Shown here: positions 21,291-32,400 of the stretch, in pieces | Position numbering within the stretch: the first letter of the stretch is position 1 | How the letters are laid out: the number at the start of each line of letters is the position of its first letter | NCBI GenBank assembly: GCA_977006965.1 | Contig: OZ345384.1 | Span: forward strand, 1,674,001 to 1,738,000 | Direction: 5' to 3' | From: Phymatolithon calcareum | Taxonomy: Eukaryota > Rhodophyta > Florideophyceae > Hapalidiales | DNA: 64,000 nucleotides | Position numbers and translations under genes: made by a program | The notes under the pieces: generated by a model | Seen by the model: only the letters and a program-made list of their open reading frames with translations | Database searches by the model: none | What the model was told of the DNA's origin: nothing

Positions 21291-22436
21291 ATGGACCTCG
21301 ACGTGACGGGTCATCTCTCCGACCTCGACTCCGTCCTCCCCTCACTCGACTTTGCCTTCCCGTCCGCGCCGTTCGCGACGGATAATGCTGCAGAAATTGA
21401 CGCGCTCACTCTAGCCGTCTTCCCCGAGTCGCTACCGCTGCTCGAGTCGCCGCCACACTCTGCACACTCCGTTTCCACGCACGATCCGTCCGACATTGCA
21501 AAGCTTAACCACCGCGCCACTCCACCCGTCCAGCGGGCAGCGCTTGCCGCGCTGCCCGTGGCTGCCAGTGCATCCGCGATGAAGAAACGGCCGCCGGGAA
21601 ACGTGTCGCATACACGCCGCTGCCGCGCAAAGGTGAACCAGAAGCTTCAACAACTGCTCGCCCTTCTGCCGGCGACTGAAAGTGCTGCCGTCGGTCCGTT
21701 CGCACTGCCACCCTCATCCGCGTTGTCCCGCACCGGCGCGTCTGACGCCCCGTCCGCGCGCAAGCCGGCGCTGGAGGTGAAGCACAAGGCTCAGATTCTC
21801 AAGCTTGCCATAGACAGATTCCACGCCATTCGCGTACGCAACATCGCGCTGGAGATGCAGCTAGCGATGTCCAGTCCGCATCACATGCGTCGCTGGGTGC
21901 GTTCCGTTGTGGAATCGTCGCCGACGCTCACGCGTGCGCTGCAGCCCTTCATGTCGCTCATCTGTCTGACACGCGCGTGGAAGTATGCGGAGCTCTGGCA
22001 GCCGAGCGCAGCGTCTGCGTCCGGGGATACTTTACTGCGGTATGTGGCGGGTGCTGTGCCTCCCAATGTGTCGGCGGATGAACGGGTACGACTGCGGGCG
22101 TATCGGGCACGCAGTAAGAATTTCAAGTTTATGCCCAGATCGGGCGTGCCTGGACGGGTGTATCTTACGAAACGACCGGAGTGGTTGCCGTTGCTTGACG
22201 ATGAGGTTGCGTTTCCTAGAGCGCCTTATGCTGTTGAGCATAAGTTGGAGGTCACTTTTGCGGTGCCGGTTATTGTTGCGGGGGATGTTAAGATGGTTGT
22301 GGAGTTTTATGATACGGATAGGAGAAATTATGACCCGCAGATTGTTAACGTTGCTAATGAGATTGCTGCTATGTTTGGGTCGGCGTTTGATGTGGAACAG
22401 CCGGTGCTTTGTCCGGTGTTGAGCTCGAGGTTGTAG
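21291..22436 (+). CDS. bHLH-like regulator with C-terminal GAF domain
   Basis: From the ATG at 21291 the product is 381 residues. An acidic, Pro/Ser-rich N-terminus (1-95) is followed by a basic helix (about 99-127, RRCRAKVNQKLQQLLALLP), a long loop and a second helix (about 163-192, KHKAQILKLAIDRFHAIRVRN), as in bHLH factors. A GAF-like sensor domain follows (about 218-365) with SGVPGRVYLTKRPEWLP and VPVIVAGDVKMVVEFYD. In plants and algae the GRV-x-EW pattern occurs in sensor domains of transcription factors. DNA-binding and ligand are inferred, not shown. The basic region lacks a clear His-Glu-Arg E-box signature. Confidence 0.75.
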   Translation: MDLDVTGHLSDLDSVLPSLDFAFPSAPFATDNAAEIDALTLAVFPESLPLLESPPHSAHSVSTHDPSDIAKLNHRATPPVQRAALAALPVAASASAMKKRPPGNVSHTRRCRAKVNQKLQQLLALLPATESAAVGPFALPPSSALSRTGASDAPSARKPALEVKHKAQILKLAIDRFHAIRVRNIALEMQLAMSSPHHMRRWVRSVVESSPTLTRALQPFMSLICLTRAWKYAELWQPSAASASGDTLLRYVAGAVPPNVSADERVRLRAYRARSKNFKFMPRSGVPGRVYLTKRPEWLPLLDDEVAFPRAPYAVEHKLEVTFAVPVIVAGDVKMVVEFYDTDRRNYDPQIVNVANEIAAMFGSAFDVEQPVLCPVLSSRL

Positions 22437-24532
22437 GGAGAGCGAGTGGGACGATGTTGAGGAGGCTGGAGGCTTTGTATGTATAGTGTAGAATAGTAAA
22501 GAGGTGTACGAAATAGGGTGGTCATTGCGTTCGGGGATCGCTCGGAAGGGGAAAGTTAAGTAGAGCGGGTTCATTGCGAATCCCAAATGAGAAAACTGAT
22601 TATGGGTAACATCGTTGACATGCTACAGTAATGCGAAGCACTGTTGAACGGGCAGATGTGTGTACTACGCGCTTCGCATGAAATTGATGAGCGTTGCTCG
22701 AGAAACGCTCACAGAAGTGGAAGAATGTCCCGTGGAGGTGGGGAATCTGAAGAATCGCACTACTGTACTTATTCCGTTCCTGCTTTATGGGGGTACTGGA
22801 CCCTTCAAAATATGGTAGGGACACATGCCGCAGGACAAGTATCTCATCCTCTAAAAATTGTAAAAAATAAAAACGAGTCTCATGCCTGGCACCGGAGCAA
22901 CAGGCTGTGCTTTGCCATATCACCACGACGGTGCAGCAAATTATGGCCGCGCACGCAGGTATTTCGCAAAGCGATTGAAAATTTGAAATTGGTGCGTTCG
23001 ACCGCTCATGCAGGTACAAGAACTTTATCTTTGATTGCAATTTCTGGATTGGTGCTACAATAACGTTCTTGTGGTCTTTGAAGCAATAACAGAAGAAATA
23101 ATTCTCTACACACTTACTGCCGGCCGTATTCGACCCGCGATCAGCTATTTAAAATTTCGAAACTAAGCACATTTTGTAGTGCAATGGCCTGGGCCATTGC
23201 ACTACATAGTCACGGAGGTTCCAAGAAACTGCGAATTTGCTGTGTTCTTGAATATCGCTGTAGGACTGTCAATTCCGTCGGAGGGTCATTGAATTGACGA
23301 CATGAAGTATTAAATATATAAATCGATTTTAGCGCTCTATAGCAATTCCTCGGGTGCACCCTTTCCAGGATCATGGAGAAAGAAGCCAGGTCACGTGGGA
23401 ACAGCTCATAGTACCCCGTCGTAGCGAGGGATCAGTAGAGCGTGCGTGGTCAATTACTGTTTATCAAAGGTGTCTACGGCTGGTCATGTAGCCTGCAAGC
23501 GGGGAGTGGAAAGGTATTCCGTAGTGGCGTCTGCGCTGGTAGTAATGGCAGTCCGTCCCTTTGCCTTGGATGTCCGAAGGCGCCTACGGCTGGGCGTATA
23601 GCCTACAAGTCGGTGTGTGTTCTTTGTTGCCTTCGTTGCCTCATCATCTACCAATACGAGCGAAATTTGTAAGTACTATTTCTATTCAAGAAGGGCTTGA
23701 GAATCAATGCTCTAAAATTATTACTGGGAGAAGAATCCCAATTCTGTACTCCACGGGTCATGAGAACAATTTCCCGAGTCCTACAAACAGGAGACTACGC
23801 ATGGCGGTCGAAAGACCCACAATATTTTCTTCAGTCCTGAGTGCGAACTCGAGAAAGGTCAGCTGATGTGTACACGCTGTTTTCATTCTTGCAGCCATTT
23901 CATCCGTCGGAGCATCCTGTCATGCACAATGCGACCAAGCCCCGAGGTCGTTTGACACACTCATTTTGGACTCCTCACATCCTGTGAAAATGCCCGGAAC
24001 TCTCACCAGACGGGGGATCCCATATGACTTCCATTCCGGAAAGATACTGTCTCTCAGAGTTGATGAAGGGTTAGAGCGTGCAGGGGTCACGGATCAAAGA
24101 CCACTGGAATACTGTATCATGGATATGCATGCAGCAATCCAACTACTGTGTACAGAACAGTAATTGCTTTTTGGAGATTTGAGGTTTCATGGCAAAACTA
24201 CCATAAACATGGATTCATGATGAATAATCGTCGAAAATCAAGATCAGATATTTTTCGTCGCATTTTTTGGTTAGCCAATCAGTCGATCGCTGACAACCTA
24301 TCATACAGTAGATTTCAAATCAAATGAAAAACAACAATGTTTCAATAAATTCGATATTTATTATAGTTCACAAATAGGTCGTCATTCACCTCGTCCCAAC
24401 AAAATAATCGTCTCTCATTGCCCACGATGTGCAGCAAACCCAGAAACAAAGAAAAGCAATGTGCACGGCGACAAAAGCGGACTAACCATCGGGCAAATTC
24501 CTAATCAGTAAACCGGCAGTTCATGGACGGGA
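22437..24532. other. Intergenic region with palindrome and direct repeat
   Basis: No gene is supported between the bHLH-GAF gene and the convergent hemerythrin-like gene. The region holds a 32-bp palindrome (23175-23206), a roughly 35-bp direct repeat (CTACGGCTGG, then TAGCCT, CAAG) at about 23470 and 23583, and several TACAGTA/TACTGTA heptamers. Confidence 0.5.
23175..23206. repeat. Perfect 15-bp-arm palindrome
   Basis: The arms TGTAGTGCAATGGCC and GGCCATTGCACTACA are exact complements separated by two bases (TG). Such a structure could mark a transcript end, a protein-binding site or a recent inverted duplication. It has no U-run like a bacterial terminator. Confidence 0.8.
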
Positions 24533-25819
24533 TCATCTTTCCGATCTGGTACGGAACACGCGATCTGACGAGATCGGGTAAGGCAATGATCGAGTATTCA
24601 CAGCAACCTCCTGACAATTCTCAACAGGACGTACAAGCGGATGTCCATGCAATGCAAGCAGCTGCTCATTACGTTTCTTCCTTTCTCTGAACCGCTCCAC
24701 AACGGCCCCTCTTCCAGACACATACCTTCGTCGCCACAGCGGAAGACTCAACCTATCAATCCTTCTCAAATTCCGTTGTGTCCACGCGCGTGCCATCGCC
24801 CGATCTTCCCCCATTCCCTTGATAAGTATAAGCGTAGCCTCATCCTTCCGTCCCGATTTCCAAATCGCCCTAACAGTCCTGCGATCAACAGCCGAACTTC
24901 GAACATCTTCCGCATCATAAAGTCCCTCAATAATCGTCGGAAGAGCATCCTCCTGCTCTCTGAAATATCCCGCAATCGCCGACGTAAACTTCGCAACATG
25001 TCCCACCACAGCGTCCAGCACATCCTTGCACACCTTCTTCCCTGCATTTTCCGGCGCCTCACACCCCACAGCCACAACCTCACCACCACCCGTGGAAACA
25101 GGAGCTGCAAATCCAACATGAAGCGCATCATAATAATTAGGCTGATGCATAACAACAGCAGCAGGAACATGATGCAACCCAAGCAAAGTAGCACAAGCCG
25201 AAGTATCCCTCACCCCACGAATAATACCCCCCTTAGTAGAAATCCTCGATCCCGTCGAAAGAGCCCCCTCAATCCTCCCCCACTGCTCCAACCACGGATA
25301 GAGCACCTCCTCCTCCGCCTTGAGCGCCGTAACAACAAACGCCTCGAACGTCGAAAACCATGCAAAAAACGCCCGCAGTTCCGCCACAGTACCACGGTTC
25401 ACCTCACTCCCCAACAACATACACGTGAGAATGTCATACAGTGCGGCAACCTCCGCGCGCACAGCGTTATGCACAACGGCCAACACATCAACACTCCACC
25501 GTTTGCCCAACTTCGTCTGCCGTAACATCGGCACGGAAAGACGGGATGCAGTTGCGAAATCAGCGGCAGATGCCGATAGCGCGCAGAATCCAAGCGCAAT
25601 GTCAAGACTGCCGCCGTCGGACTCGCGACGCCGCTCCGACGGAACGTCGTCGTCCCATGACGCACTCACTATGTCGCGCATCGTCGTGTCGTGCGCCGTG
25701 CGCAGCCGCGAGAAGCGCAGCGATGCGCGCGCGCGCCGACGGGCGCCGCCGCTGCGCCCGAGGCCGCGCGACGATCCCAGACGGGAGGAGCGGAGGGCGG
25801 AGGGTGCATCGCCGGCCAT
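24533..25819 (-). CDS. Hemerythrin/HHE-like domain protein
   Basis: From the minus-strand ATG at 25819 (MAGDAPSAL) the product is 428 residues. A basic, Arg-rich leader (1-45) is followed by two helical halves resembling the HHE fold. The first has a His (about 117) in VVHNAVRAEV and EEEVLYPWL (about 169-176). The second has GHVAKF (about 274) and YFREQEDALPTI (about 284-295). HHE proteins bind a di-iron centre that senses or carries oxygen or iron. Here the His normally three residues before the EE pair looks replaced, so metal binding is uncertain. The frame extends upstream to 25945, but that segment is low-complexity. A long antisense frame overlaps it and is taken as a shadow. Confidence 0.65.
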   Translation of the reverse strand: MAGDAPSALRSSRLGSSRGLGRSGGARRRARASLRFSRLRTAHDTTMRDIVSASWDDDVPSERRRESDGGSLDIALGFCALSASAADFATASRLSVPMLRQTKLGKRWSVDVLAVVHNAVRAEVAALYDILTCMLLGSEVNRGTVAELRAFFAWFSTFEAFVVTALKAEEEVLYPWLEQWGRIEGALSTGSRISTKGGIIRGVRDTSACATLLGLHHVPAAVVMHQPNYYDALHVGFAAPVSTGGGEVVAVGCEAPENAGKKVCKDVLDAVVGHVAKFTSAIAGYFREQEDALPTIIEGLYDAEDVRSSAVDRRTVRAIWKSGRKDEATLILIKGMGEDRAMARAWTQRNLRRIDRLSLPLWRRRYVSGRGAVVERFRERKKRNEQLLALHGHPLVRPVENCQEVAVNTRSLPYPISSDRVFRTRSER

Positions 25820-26514
25820 GATGCCCGCGTGCGGTTCACCGGCGGTGGGAGATCGCGTGTGTGTGCAAGCGGGTGAGTGGACGGGGAAGTGGGCTGCGGG
25901 GCGACGGTGGAAGGTGGAGGGTAATGGGCAGCACCACTCGCACACACGCGAAGGCTGGAGGGTGAGGGTGGAGTGCGAGCGCAGTGGAGACGATCAGTCG
26001 GCTGCAGAGTCGGGATGGGTGATGGAGAAATATGGTGTGTGTGATGTCTGTACGATTTGCACAATGCGCTTAGCCACGTGGCGTTTCGATGGCGTGGCTT
26101 ACAATCGATTCACTGCCCGTTCTCGTGTTTGTTTCAGGGTTTATCCGGGAGAGCGGTCATTCCTGGGAATGGGCGAAAATTGAATACTGTACGGATTTGA
26201 GACATTGCGAAAAAGGGAGGGGACAGTAACATGTGACCGCCAAGAATAATTCAATGGGACATACTTTTTGTTTTAATTGGATTCGCGTACGTATGATAGG
26301 TCCGGGGGAGAAGTTAAAATTAAGGAGGGAAGAAGAAGCATGTGGGAGAACTTCTCCCAGCTCTGCTCGGAAGGGGTTTACAGTGCCGGAAACGAGTGTC
26401 CCAGGCATGCCACGTTAGTGCCTTTCTGTATCTTGGAAAAAGTGATAGGGTGAAAAGCGCACATTCTCGGGCTGGCTTTCTTATTCGTTCCTCGAAAAGA
26501 AAAATTTTAAATTT

Positions 26515-28049
26515 GGGGAATTTGGTAGAATGACCACGTACTTTGCCGTATTTGATAAAATGACCACCAAGCACGGGTGTTGTTATGATCTTGGTTCGGA
26601 CTGTCAGCAATGGGCACGAGGTCCACATATCAGGACCGTTGAGACCTGAGTTCGCACGAGTGCTACGATGATTTCTCTTTAAGTCTACAGTTTATGGCCA
26701 TGGTTTTATACTAGTCCCTGGGCCCCCGGCGCGGGGGAAAGAGCAGGAAAGAGGAAGCAAACTAAAGCTTTGGATCTCGCTCGAATTATGACGAGGTTTC
26801 GCCTATGATGACTGAAAAAGCCAGAAAAGTGAATAACTCGTTTGAGCTGAGACTGATCGCCATTGACGACTCAAGACATGGATCTCGCTTGTGAGGGTCG
26901 TTAAGTTCCTGTTTCGGTCAGTTCTACTTCTCGGGTCGAGATGCCGGCCTAGGCCAGTCGCTCGTTAGCTTGTTGATGGCGTCGGTCAATTTCTTGATCT
27001 CGTTTGGTCTTTCTTTCTTTCTTGTATTGTAGGTTTCGGAGTTGTACTAGAACAACTCCACATCCTTACGGCTACAGCAGACTTTAACAGATACGAGTGG
27101 TACTTGATGTCACAACAGCTCAAAGCCGCACAAAGTGCAGAGTTTCGGGGAGCTTAACATCTAAATCTCTATGCAGCCAATCCTCAGCCGCCGTCCTTCA
27201 AAGGGATGACCCGGGTTGGAAACCATTTAGGATGCTCACGATAGCTGGTCATCTCGTTCCCGTCTTTCCTCTTTTTCTGTTCTCTCTTCCAGCTTCCTTG
27301 AGCATTGCGGCACACCACTCAGGGCGGAGTCCATGTACTACCAAACTATCAGAAGGTGATAGTCTTCCCCGATGGGGAGGCCGGAGCACAGCTCTTGCCA
27401 TTTCAAAAAACCCTGCATTGGAGCGGGGAAAATTCCTGACTCTGCTCTCTTGTTTGGTCTGTTTTGGCTTAAGGAGCACCGTGCGAAGAATGCGCATGTA
27501 TGTAATGCCAATTTCTCCTTAGCGTTCCACAACCAGACTAGGGGCGACATGGGGAAACTATAAAAGAACCAGCACAAGAAGAGGATCCGGTACACTTTGC
27601 GGTTCAACGACAGAAGTGGGCATGTCTACAGTACCTCGTCGTCAAATGGATCTAATTCCTAAACAGAACAGTAACAACTTTGATTTCCAATTTTTATACG
27701 TTTTCCAGTACTTCGGAACAATAAATCCATTCACCGACATTGCAGAAACGCCTTTTTCGGTAGACAACCACAAATTTCCTGAAAGTTTTCCAAAACGCAT
27801 TGACCTTTTACGACCGAAATTCAGATATGGAGTCATCTCTCTTCACTCATGATGCAATTAAAGTTTACACTTTTGCAGTCCTAAAGAGCACAAAGTCAAA
27901 TTTCTTCTTATTTAGTTTCGTTTCATTGAGGTGCCCGGTGCCCCGATGGCGGAAGATAACGCAGGGATTCTTCCGTGCATGGTGGTCATTTTATCAAATT
28001 CCCCTTTTAGTAAACATGGCAAACTACGTGGTCATTTTAGTAATTTCCT
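26515..28049. mobile_element. DNA-transposon relic with terminal inverted repeats
   Basis: The left end (26515-26577) and the right end (27973-28049, inverted) share AATGACCACGTA, TTTGCC and TTTGATAAAATGACCACC followed by GCACGG. This is a long, imperfect terminal inverted repeat, with a small insertion in the right arm. The interior of about 1.4 kb has no intact transposase; short frames at 27097-27522 have no recognisable domain. The superfamily is undetermined. Confidence 0.6.
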
Positions 28050-28365
28050 AAATAAAACTATTACCTTGCTATTTTATTACTGTATTGAGTAAAATGGTTC
28101 TTTTCTTCTTTTCTCTATTGCGGAAAGATCGCTCACACGGAAGATGAGCGCCTGAAGTTGTTCTTTTCGAACAGCTCAACACCTCTACGGCTACCGCAGA
28201 CTTTAACAGCTACGAGTGGTACAAGATTCCAGAACAGCTGTGCAAAGCTGCACAAAGTGCAGATCTTCGGCCAGCTTAACATCCATATCGCAACGCAGCC
28301 AATCTTCGGTCGCCGTCCTTCAAAGGGATGCCTCGGGTTGGAAACCATTTTGGACGCTCAACTAA
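27031..28365. repeat. Diverged direct repeat with shared coding-like frame
   Basis: Segments 27031-27240 and 28150-28365 align over about 210 bp. Both read, on the plus strand, TATADFN-YEWY followed by QL-KAAQSA before a stop, and both contain CCGTCCTTCAAAGGGATG. Conservation of this peptide suggests two copies of a broken gene of unknown family. One copy lies inside the TIR element, the other just outside it. Confidence 0.5.
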
Positions 28366-28734
28366 GCTAAGTCTAGACTTAGTAAACTTTATAAGTCTTA
28401 TAGAGTCATCTGTATCATACAAAATGTGCATCGGAGCAACCTGTTTTTACCTTTTTTTTTCCTTTCAAGTTTATTTAAAAGCCCCACAGACTTCCGAAGA
28501 TATGGGCAAGGCTTCCTCTGATGCTACCTACCTGAAGTTGTTGGCAAATGTCTGCAGCAGATTACCTGTTTTTACCTGTTACAGTAACTTAAGGATCAAC
28601 TACCACGTACGGCCTTGTTGAGTGTTGTTGTGCAACTTAAAAATTGTGCTTACGTCTTGACATTGGAATGTTGTGTCCATGTTAATCCCCAAATATCTCC
28701 AATTTCAACTGGATACTAAACCAGTGCAATTCCT

Positions 28735-29172
28735 CTAATGTAGGGCTTGTTCTGTATCAGTGATTTCCAGGTCATTGAGAAATGTCTTGCTCAACATGTC
28801 TTTCAGTGTGGATACGTACTGTGGAACCGATCTGTGTTCGATCTGTGTTGTGCTTATCTGGGGGAAGCGCCCGCATGCCATCTTGAGAGCTTGTGGTCGG
28901 TACCGTAACCTTGGTAGTCGAAGTATTGCAAGAATGGATGCCGGGCAGTGCAAAGGGATCTTCTGTTCCCGCCTACTCTCGAGCTGTTCACCTTTTTCCT
29001 GAAGTAGTCCGACCTTTACCTGTTGTGGTGAAACCTTGGTTGAAATCAAATCCATGGCGTCGTCCGCGTGGTCCACATTTAGCATTGTCGAAATGTGTTC
29101 CGCCATACTGAAAGTGTTATTCCCCGGTGTCGGTTCGGCGGCCTGCATCCTCTTCTTACCCCTCTCGAACAT
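28735..29172 (-). CDS. Hypothetical protein, divergent to receptor copy 2
   Basis: From the first ATG (29172) this encodes 145 residues. The frame is open upstream to 29292 without an ATG. Composition is protein-like: a basic start (MFERGKKRM), an amphipathic middle (MAEHISTMLNVDHADDAMDLI) and a helical C-terminus (VPQYVSTLKDMLSKTFLNDLEI). I do not recognise a family. It is divergent from the receptor gene about 330 bp away. It may be a real small gene or a fragment of a decayed element. Confidence 0.35.
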   Translation of the reverse strand: MFERGKKRMQAAEPTPGNNTFSMAEHISTMLNVDHADDAMDLISTKVSPQQVKVGLLQEKGEQLESRREQKIPLHCPASILAILRLPRLRYRPQALKMACGRFPQISTTQIEHRSVPQYVSTLKDMLSKTFLNDLEITDTEQALH

Positions 29173-29498
29173 CTTGAGCTTAAGTATCCTTCTTCGATCC
29201 TCCGCTCCAAGAAATCTGCAGAGTATTTTGATCTTTGAACTCCGCCATTTTGCAATTGAGCCAAAGATTTGGTGGAAGAAGATTCGTTCCACAATACCTC
29301 ACTATGATATTGCAGCAACAAGGACAAAATCTCACGTCGTACACGTATCATAGATGTGCAGTGTGCATGTAGGGTGTGTGATTGTCGACTGCACGCTCCA
29401 CTTTTGACGCAAGCCCCCAAGCAACAACGCCACCTATCTCTACCGACATCACCGCTTCCGCTGAACCAGCTGCAGTTCACCGTGTAGGCGACGTCGAC

Positions 29499-32400
29499 AT
29501 GGAAGCCGTCGGCGGCGTAGCCTCCGTAATTGGCATCATCGCGGAAGTGCGCTATGCTGTAAATAGCATCAAGTCGCGAATTGGCAACGTTAAGGCGGGA
29601 CGAGGCACCTTCCAAGGCTTGACCGATGATCTGGACAAGGTGATGGGACAAATAGGAGCTGTGGAGACATATCTTGGATCGGCGCCAGCGTCCGCCCCTA
29701 CTCGCATCCGTTCTGCCTTTCTGGAAGACGTTACGTCCGTGCGCGACATTCTGAATAAATGCGAGTCAGCGTTGGAGGAAGGTTGCGGAAAGGCTTTTAA
29801 GGGAAGTACAGGTGGGGCATCGTCAAAAGTCAAGTCTTTGTTTCGGCGAATAACCCGAGCCACAGCTTTAAGCGAGACCATGAAAGACATGCAACAGCAA
29901 GTGCAAATCGCGTCGACCAAGCTGGAAAATGTGATTGCAACGTTTGTGACAGAAGAGAACATTCAAGAACGGCATGATGTGGTTGTAACCAAGTTCGACA
30001 ACATGGAAGAGAACATTGATGTGGTTGTAACCAAGCTCGACAACATGGGAATGAGCGGCAGTGAGAAAGAAGAGTATCGAGTGGGAGGAAGCACGCCGAA
30101 ACTCCCCCAAGGCACAACCTTGAATTTTGATGCAAAGGATGAGGATGGAAAGCCGTGTACTCACGAAGGAATGTTGAAGGAATCCATTTTATCGCTGGAC
30201 TCTTCGTCCACAGTGACTGCGGCGACTGGAGTGATTACGCCTGCCCACGGTGTGCTCGGAATGGCCGGAGTTGGGAAGACAATTGCTTTGCAGGGACTAG
30301 CGTTTGATGGCGACATTCGCAGACGTTTTCCGCAAGGAATTCAATACATGTCTCTAGGTCAAAAAGCAACGTTCCTAACGGCGAGAGGAGAAATCGCGAA
30401 AATAATGCGGTTCACAGGAGCATCGGCATCTGTTTCTGTTGTGGAACGCTCGGAGAAGCTCCGGGATGCTGTTGATTGCGCGGTGGCATGGTTCTACGGG
30501 AAAATTTGTCTTTTTCTTGTGGACGACCTTTGGCCTACGGACGAGAACAAAAACGGGTTCTTGAATGATATTATCCAGCTGTTGAGGAGCTGTTCGGAGA
30601 GTCGGATGGCAATAACGACTAGGAGCACACGCATAGCGCACTCTGCTGGGCGCCGTGTCGACTTCTCGGCAAGAGATGCATTAGGGGATGTATCTGTGAG
30701 CATGTTCATGGCGCATGCGAATCAAGATGCTACGAAGGACGGGCTTCCACAACTCACGGGCAACCTGAGAAAGAGTATTGTGAGGATCCTAAAGAGTTGC
30801 GCCGGGTTGCCGATCGCGCTGGCAATTGCAGGAAGCGCAGTTGGTTTCCTCGCAAGTGAACATGGTGATTTTGAAGGTGCATGTGGCGAGTATGCTTCAC
30901 TGCTGGAGAAACAGAGCATTGAAATTGGCGAAGAGCAAGGCCCAGGTGGTGGGAGCTTGTATGCAGGAATTTCCCTCACCCTAAACATCTTGGAAGGTGA
31001 ATTCGTGAAGCTCAAGGCAAAAAATTCGCTGGGCACGGACCAATCGATCGCCGATCTGTACACAAGTCTGTGCGTGCTGCGAAACCAGGCTTGGGTACCG
31101 ATTTCCGTCCTGAGCCGAATGTGGAAGGTAGACATAGCTTTCGCGTTGGCTGTCGTGCGCCTTCTCAGCGGGTTGAGTCTTTGCAAGCTCACATTTCGGG
31201 AAGATGAAGAAGGGCGAGGGAAAGAAGGTGGTCTGATGCTGCATGATCTACAATTGGAGTTTTGTAAACGACAGGCGGAAACGATGAAGACAAGCTCGGT
31301 ATGGCACGCACAGCTTCTGAACGGATATCTAGTACCGGAACCGGGCACATCTGAAGATTCAGTGATTGGAGATCAAGGTGATTCATTTGAACGAAAGTTG
31401 TTGGAGCAGAAACCAAGACTGTGGTGGTCCGTCGGAGGGGACGGATATATTCTTGTGGAAGTTGCCAGACACCTGGTGTGTGCAGATTTGATGATGGAGC
31501 TTGGGGCTCTTTTGTTGGATGGGCGTTGGACATATGCACGTGGTAGGATCGGTGGGATGTTGGTACTGAAATCAGATTTTGACTGTCTGCTGACGCTTGG
31601 GGAGGAAGTTATTCCACAAAGAGTGAGACAGAGCTTCGCATTGCTTTGGAAAGCGATACAATTGTCGTGGGGAGGAGTAACGGAAGGGCAGCGGCCGTTT
31701 CTGTTCCAAGTGTGCGGACGGCTGTTCAATTTAAGGACCGAGGACGCAGTTGTAGACGCGTACTTGAAAAGCGTCGAATCGCTCACACCAAAGCCGTATT
31801 TGCGACCGATGAACGCGTTTTTCCCAGATCCGCGCAACGCGCAGATCGTGGAGATCCCCGTGCGAGGAGATTGCTTGACAGTTGATTGCTCTCCGTGTGG
31901 ACGTTTTGTCGCAGCAGGTGTAGACAGTGATGTTGTAGTCGCAGATGCGTCGACAGGTGACATATTGAGGCGGCTGAAAGGACATACTGATGATGTAACA
32001 TGCGTATCGTTTGCTGCTGGATCGAAAACAATTGTCTCTGGCTCGGGTGACAATTCGATCTTAGTCTGGGAATGGGAGGAAACTGAGTCGCCAGTGCGTG
32101 TTCTCGAAGGGCACAGCGCGTGGGTGAACGATGTTGCTGTGAGCAGCGATGGCGAGAAGATATTTTCGTGCTCTGAGGATCGTACGTTAAGGATTTGGGA
32201 GGCGAGCAGCGGTGTACAGATTGGAGAATTCCTAGAGCAGTGCTGTGTTTTGTGTATCGCCGTTTCGAATGACGACCAATCGGTTGCAATCGGTCTGGAG
32301 GATGGAACACTGAAAGTTCTGGACAGTTGCACAGGGAATTCTATTTTCGAAGATGCCGACGCACACGGGGAGCGCATAAAGTCTGTTGCATTCAGTGGGA

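Noticed and set aside
24641-25525. Long plus-strand frame antisense to the hemerythrin-like gene
   Set aside because: It is Arg/Asn/Ser-rich and low in complexity, mirroring codon bias of the real minus-strand gene.
29382-29498. Upstream extension of receptor copy 2 to a TTG codon
   Set aside because: No ATG lies in that stretch. Start placed at the first ATG (29499); an upstream exon remains possible.
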